Source: JAOPZW01 sp963788935 (GTDB taxonomy: Bacteria > Actinomycetota > Thermoleophilia > Solirubrobacterales > Solirubrobacteraceae). From it: a stretch of 64,000 bases of DNA. The notes under the pieces were generated by a model. That model did no database searches and had not been told where the DNA came from. It worked only from the letters and a program-made list of their open reading frames with translations. The first letter of the stretch is position 1. Each line of letters begins with the position of its first letter. The translations under genes were made by a program, and so were the position numbers. The stretch is from positions 124,001-188,000 of the forward strand of contig CAWBIM010000003.1 in assembly GCA_963788935.1 (NCBI GenBank). The letters are read 5' to 3'. Positions 60,873-64,000 of the stretch are shown in pieces.

Positions 60873-62464
60873 AAGCGCTTGCGCAGCATGCCGAAGACGC
60901 CGCGGACGATCTCCTTCTGCAGCGCCCGGCCGGAGCGCGAGTTGAGGAAGTCGCCGATCGCGTCGGGCGAGGACTCCTTCGGCGCGGGCGCGCGGCTCCG
61001 GGTCCGGCGGCGCCGGGGCTCGCGCATCGACTCGGGCACCGGGATGTGCTCGAGCGGCGGCTCGGGCTTGGGCTCGGCCTCGGCCCCGGGCTCGGCGGGC
61101 GCGGGGTCGGTCGCCGCGGCCGGGTCCAGGCGCGCCGCGAGGATCTCGCGCGCGCTCTGCGGGTCGGTCCGCTCGCCGTAGTGGGCCCACAGCGGCGACG
61201 CCTTCGCGGCCCCCGCGACGTCGTCGGCCGGGGCCATCCGCGAGGCGGGCGCGACGAGGCGCGTGTGGGCCACCGGCGTCGGCACGCCGGACTCGGACAG
61301 CAGCGTCACCGCCGCCTCGCCCGTGCCCATCGAGGTCAGGAGCGTCTCGAGGTCGTAGAAGTCCGAGCGCGGATAGGTCGAGACGGTCGCGCGCAGGGCC
61401 TTGGCGTCGTTCGGGGTGAACGCGCGCAGGGCGTGCTGCACGCGCATCCCGAGCTGGCCGAGGACCTCGTCGGGGACGTCCGTCGGCTGCTGGGTGACGA
61501 AGAAGACGCCGACGCCCTTGGAGCGGATCAGGCGCACGGTGCGCGCGACGGACTCGAGGAACGCCTTCGTCGCGTCGGCGAACAGCAGGTGGGCCTCGTC
61601 GAGGAAGAACACGAGCTTCGGCTTGGGCAGGTCGCCGGCCTCGGGGAGCGACTCGAACAGCTCGGCGACGAGCCACATGAGCGCCGTCGACCACAGGACC
61701 GGCTTCTCCTGGACGGCGGCGAGCTCGAGGCAGGAGACGATCCCGCGGCCGTCCGGGGCGAGGCGCAGGAGGTCGGCGACGTCGAGCTGCGGCTCGCCGA
61801 AGAACTCGGTCCCGCCGCCGGTCTCGAGGCCGACGAGTGAGCGCAGGAGGACGCCGACGGTCGCGCTCGACAGGCCGCCGATGCCCTCGAGCTCGGCCTT
61901 GCCCGCGTCCGAGTCGAGGAACGTCAGCAGCGCGCGGAGGTCGGCGAGGTCGACGAGCGGCAGGCCCTTCGTGTCGGCGTAGTGGAACACGAGCGCGAGG
62001 CTCGCCTCCTGCGTGTCGTTCGAGCCGAGGACCTTGGCCAGCAGCTGCGGGCCGAAGTCCGAGACGTTCGCCCGCACCGGGACGCCCGGGCCGATGCCGC
62101 CGAGGGCGAGGAACTCGACCGGGAACGCGGCGGGCGCGAACGGCAGGCCGAGGTCGGTCATGCGCTTCTCGGCCGGGCCGCCCGGCGCGCCGGCGACGGA
62201 CAGGCCGGACACGTCGCCCTTGACGTCGGCGACGAACACCGGCACGCCCGCGGCGGAGAGCTGCTCGGTCATGAGCTGCAGCGTCTTCGTCTTGCCGGTG
62301 CCGGTCGCGCCGGCGACGAGGCCGTGGCGGTTGAGCGTCGCGAGCGGGACGCGCACGGCGGCGTCGCGGTGGACCGTCCCGTCGAGCACGGCGCGCCCGA
62401 GATCGAGCGCCGCGCCCTCGGTCGCGTAGGCGGCGGCGATGGCCTGGTCGAAGTCCGCGCTCAC
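60869..62464 (-). CDS. HerA/YjgR-like ATPase (DUF853)
   Basis: 531 residues. Walker A GATGTGKTKT (K58) and Walker B LVFFLDEAHLLF mark the FtsK/HerA ATPase fold; VFFVTQQPTDVPDEVLGQLG is typical of DUF853. The C-terminus is a Pro/Glu-rich linker with a short basic segment. Family members may be hexameric DNA translocases; the function of the YjgR group is unproven. No NurA nuclease gene is beside it. GTG start with TAGCCT 9 bases upstream. Confidence 0.85.
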   Translation of the reverse strand: MSADFDQAIAAAYATEGAALDLGRAVLDGTVHRDAAVRVPLATLNRHGLVAGATGTGKTKTLQLMTEQLSAAGVPVFVADVKGDVSGLSVAGAPGGPAEKRMTDLGLPFAPAAFPVEFLALGGIGPGVPVRANVSDFGPQLLAKVLGSNDTQEASLALVFHYADTKGLPLVDLADLRALLTFLDSDAGKAELEGIGGLSSATVGVLLRSLVGLETGGGTEFFGEPQLDVADLLRLAPDGRGIVSCLELAAVQEKPVLWSTALMWLVAELFESLPEAGDLPKPKLVFFLDEAHLLFADATKAFLESVARTVRLIRSKGVGVFFVTQQPTDVPDEVLGQLGMRVQHALRAFTPNDAKALRATVSTYPRSDFYDLETLLTSMGTGEAAVTLLSESGVPTPVAHTRLVAPASRMAPADDVAGAAKASPLWAHYGERTDPQSAREILAARLDPAAATDPAPAEPGAEAEPKPEPPLEHIPVPESMREPRRRRTRSRAPAPKESSPDAIGDFLNSRSGRALQKEIVRGVFGMLRKRF

Positions 62465-62583
62465 GGGGCGGGCAGGCTATCGGGGGAAGGAGGTCCCTGA
62501 CAGTGCCGTCGAGCCCGGCGACCAGGTCGATTCGCGCGCCATCGGAGGAGCGCGCGCGGCCGCGCGGGCGGTGCTCCGCAGGG

Positions 62584-63415
62584 TCAAACCGACACGAGGA
62601 GCCCGATGGTCAGATCAGCACGGCCGTGGTCGACGGTCGCCGTGACCGGCGCGCTCGCCCCTCGGGCGCGGGCGCCGCGTACGCGTGCGACAGCTCGGCG
62701 CCGAGAGCGGGCCCGGACGTGGGCATAGACCGCGGCGATCGAGCTCGGGCTCGAGCACGAGCGCCTCGGCGACACCGCCGCGACACGACGATGAGCCGAC
62801 GAGCTCGAGCACGGGCCAGGCGGCCGAGCACGAACGCCCGTCGCGGCCGCCGTCACCGGCGCCATCGCAGCGCGGACGCGGCCGGCACCTCGGGCCGGCA
62901 GAGCACCAGCTCGGGCGCGTCGGATCGCAGTAGCGCCGCGGCGTGCCGCACCCCGGCGAGCGGCTCGTTCTCGAGGTACGTCACGCCGGCGTCGATCGCC
63001 GACTCGTGCAGGCCGTGCTCGATCTCGCGCGAGGTGATCGAGCGGATCGACAGGTCGAGGCCGCGGTGGCGGCGCAGCAGCGGGCCCGACAGCAGCGTCA
63101 TGACCGGCAGCGCCGTCGGGATCACGCCGAGGCGCAGCCGTCCCGCGAGGCCCTCGCGCATCGCGACGACGTCCATCCGCATCCCGTCGGTGTCGGCGAG
63201 GATCCGGTGCGCCCAGCGAGAGCGTGCGCTCGCCCTCGGGCGTCAGGCCCTCGTAGCGGTGCCCGCGCGCGCACGAGCGCGACCCCCAGTTCCTCCTCCA
63301 GCCGCCGGATCCCGTTCGACAGCGTCGGCTGGGTCACGTGGCAGGCCTCCGCGGCCCGGCCGAAGTGCCCCTCGCGGGCGACCGCGGCCAGGTACTGGAG
63401 GTGCTGGATCAGCAT
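62584..63415 (-). pseudogene. LysR-family regulator broken by several frameshifts
   Basis: The start is a perfect LysR N-terminus (HFGRAAEACHVTQPTLSNGI). The frame then shifts at about 63265 and 63215, after which RGHRYEGLTPEGERTLS and WAHRILADTDG are recovered, and continues to LENEPLAGVR. The 3' half is in pieces: EALVLEPE, SIAAVYAHV, GPALGAELSHAYAAP and TATVDHGRADLTIGLLVSV occur in successive frames, matching the order of a LysR effector domain. At least five single-base changes are needed. A full-length gene in the organism with sequencing errors is as likely as a decayed gene. The target is unknown; an adjacent SDR gene lies upstream. Confidence 0.7.
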
Positions 63416-63460
63416 GCCGACAGCTTCCCAGCCGCCGGCGACGCCCCGGCCCGCTGACGC

Positions 63461-64000
63461 TCAGCTCACGCGGACCGGCGCGACCCGCGTGCGGGCGACC
63501 TCGCGCCGCCCCCACCGCGCCGCCTCCGCGTAGTCCATGAGCCGGTCGAAGTACGACCGCAGCGGCGCCGGCGTGATGCCGCGCGGCTCGAGGATCGCCC
63601 GCGCCCGGGCGTCGTCGAAGCGCACGCGCATCTCGAAGTACGAGAAGTAGACCTCGTTGGAGGCCAGCATTCGCCGGGCGCTCGCGGGCGCGCGCTTGTC
63701 GACGATCTTGCCGATCACCGCCCGGTACACCCACGGAGGGACGATCCGCGGCTGGCGCGCGCTGAAGCGCTCGCCCGCCAGGCGCACGATCTCGCCGACC
63801 GTCGACGCGCTCGCGCCCGCGACGACGTGGAGCGTCTGGCCCGCCGCCTCGGGCGCCTGGGCCAGCGCGTGGACCGCGTCGGCGACGTAGTCGACCGGCA
63901 CGACGTCGACCGGCGAGCGCTTGCGGGCCGGGACGACCGGGATGACCCCCGCCTCGAACGCGCGCAGGGGCGTGTACAGGACGTTGAACGCGGCGGTCCA
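63461..64000 (-). CDS. SDR-family NAD(P)-binding protein (extended SDR), 5' part beyond window
   Basis: The frame is open to the right edge and ends at 63461 (180 codons seen). TAAFNVLYTPLRAFEAGVIP and SPVDVVPVDYVADAVHALAQ match the C-terminal half of extended SDR proteins of the NAD-binding-4/fatty-acyl-CoA-reductase type, in which this YVADA segment follows the catalytic domain. The catalytic Tyr/Lys lie outside the window. It precedes the LysR gene on the same strand by 45 bases. Product and substrate not determinable here. Confidence 0.75.
   Translation of the reverse strand, partial: WTAAFNVLYTPLRAFEAGVIPVVPARKRSPVDVVPVDYVADAVHALAQAPEAAGQTLHVVAGASASTVGEIVRLAGERFSARQPRIVPPWVYRAVIGKIVDKRAPASARRMLASNEVYFSYFEMRVRFDDARARAILEPRGITPAPLRSYFDRLMDYAEAARWGRREVARTRVAPVRVS

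Noticed and set aside
62638..62868. Imperfect 21-bp direct repeat and repeated GCTCGAGCACG (62749, 62803), taken first as a scrambled insertion scar
   Set aside because: The region can be read as the effector domain of the LysR gene once frameshifts are allowed, so no insertion needs to be assumed.
62503..63540. A plus-strand 345-codon frame opposite the broken LysR and its neighbour
   Set aside because: Its translation is Arg/Ser/Ala-rich low complexity; the minus strand shows real LysR segments.
1..64000. tRNA, rRNA, CRISPR arrays, insertion sequences, prophage or integrase genes
   Set aside because: I looked in all gaps and found no cloverleaf-like pattern, regular repeat-spacer array, transposase or integrase protein.

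Overview
This is a very GC-rich chromosomal segment, densely packed with genes on both strands. No rRNA, tRNA, prophage, insertion sequence or CRISPR array is visible. The gene repertoire points to an actinobacterium: SigB/SigF-type sigma factors, RsbW/STAS proteins, an ANTAR regulator, bacterial Ku, a MarP-like protease, a zinc-ribbon/FHA protein beside a ParA ATPase, and many GTG starts with 4-base ATGA/GTGA overlaps. The style resembles Thermoleophilia/Solirubrobacterales; that placement is my inference and no marker tree was made.

Layout. 1-12.7 kb: an ECF-type sigma factor fused to a zinc finger (cut by the left edge), a SnoaL-like protein divergent from an M20 peptidase, a zinc-knuckle protein, an EamA exporter divergent from its likely LysR regulator, a secreted glycoside-hydrolase-like protein, a flavin monooxygenase/TetR operon, and a secreted penicillin-acylase-family enzyme. 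13-20 kb: gltB-gltD (glutamate synthase) with a downstream hydrolase. 20-32 kb: a stress and signalling block with an RsbW-like kinase, a degenerate copy of it, a STAS anti-anti-sigma factor, topoisomerase IB, a MarR/cupin pair with twin operators, Ku, DJ-1/PfpI, a ferritin-like protein, CsbD, two SigB-type sigma factors flanking a MerR/GAF sensor, an ANTAR regulator and a YihY membrane protein. 32-39 kb: an AddA/AddB-like helicase-nuclease pair. 39-50 kb: a small ABC exporter, topoisomerase III, a MarP-like protease divergent from a penicillin-binding protein, a cupredoxin and a lipoprotein. 50-54 kb: FHA protein, ParA and an MMPL transporter. 54-59 kb: the operon lysA-hom-thrC-thrB. 59-64 kb: hydrolase, methyltransferase, HAD phosphatase, a HerA-like ATPase, a broken LysR gene and an SDR-family protein cut by the right edge.

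Two properties cut across the whole window. First, about twenty single-base frameshifts break otherwise well-conserved proteins. Most are single extra G or C bases outside homopolymers, and three are losses in G runs, so I treat them mainly as residual sequencing errors and give the restored gene span. Second, many genes have a -10-like TANNNT element only 6-9 bases before the start codon, which suggests leaderless mRNAs. At several divergent gene pairs two such elements share their TA, giving a symmetrical ANNNTANNNT sequence that looks like a bidirectional promoter core.
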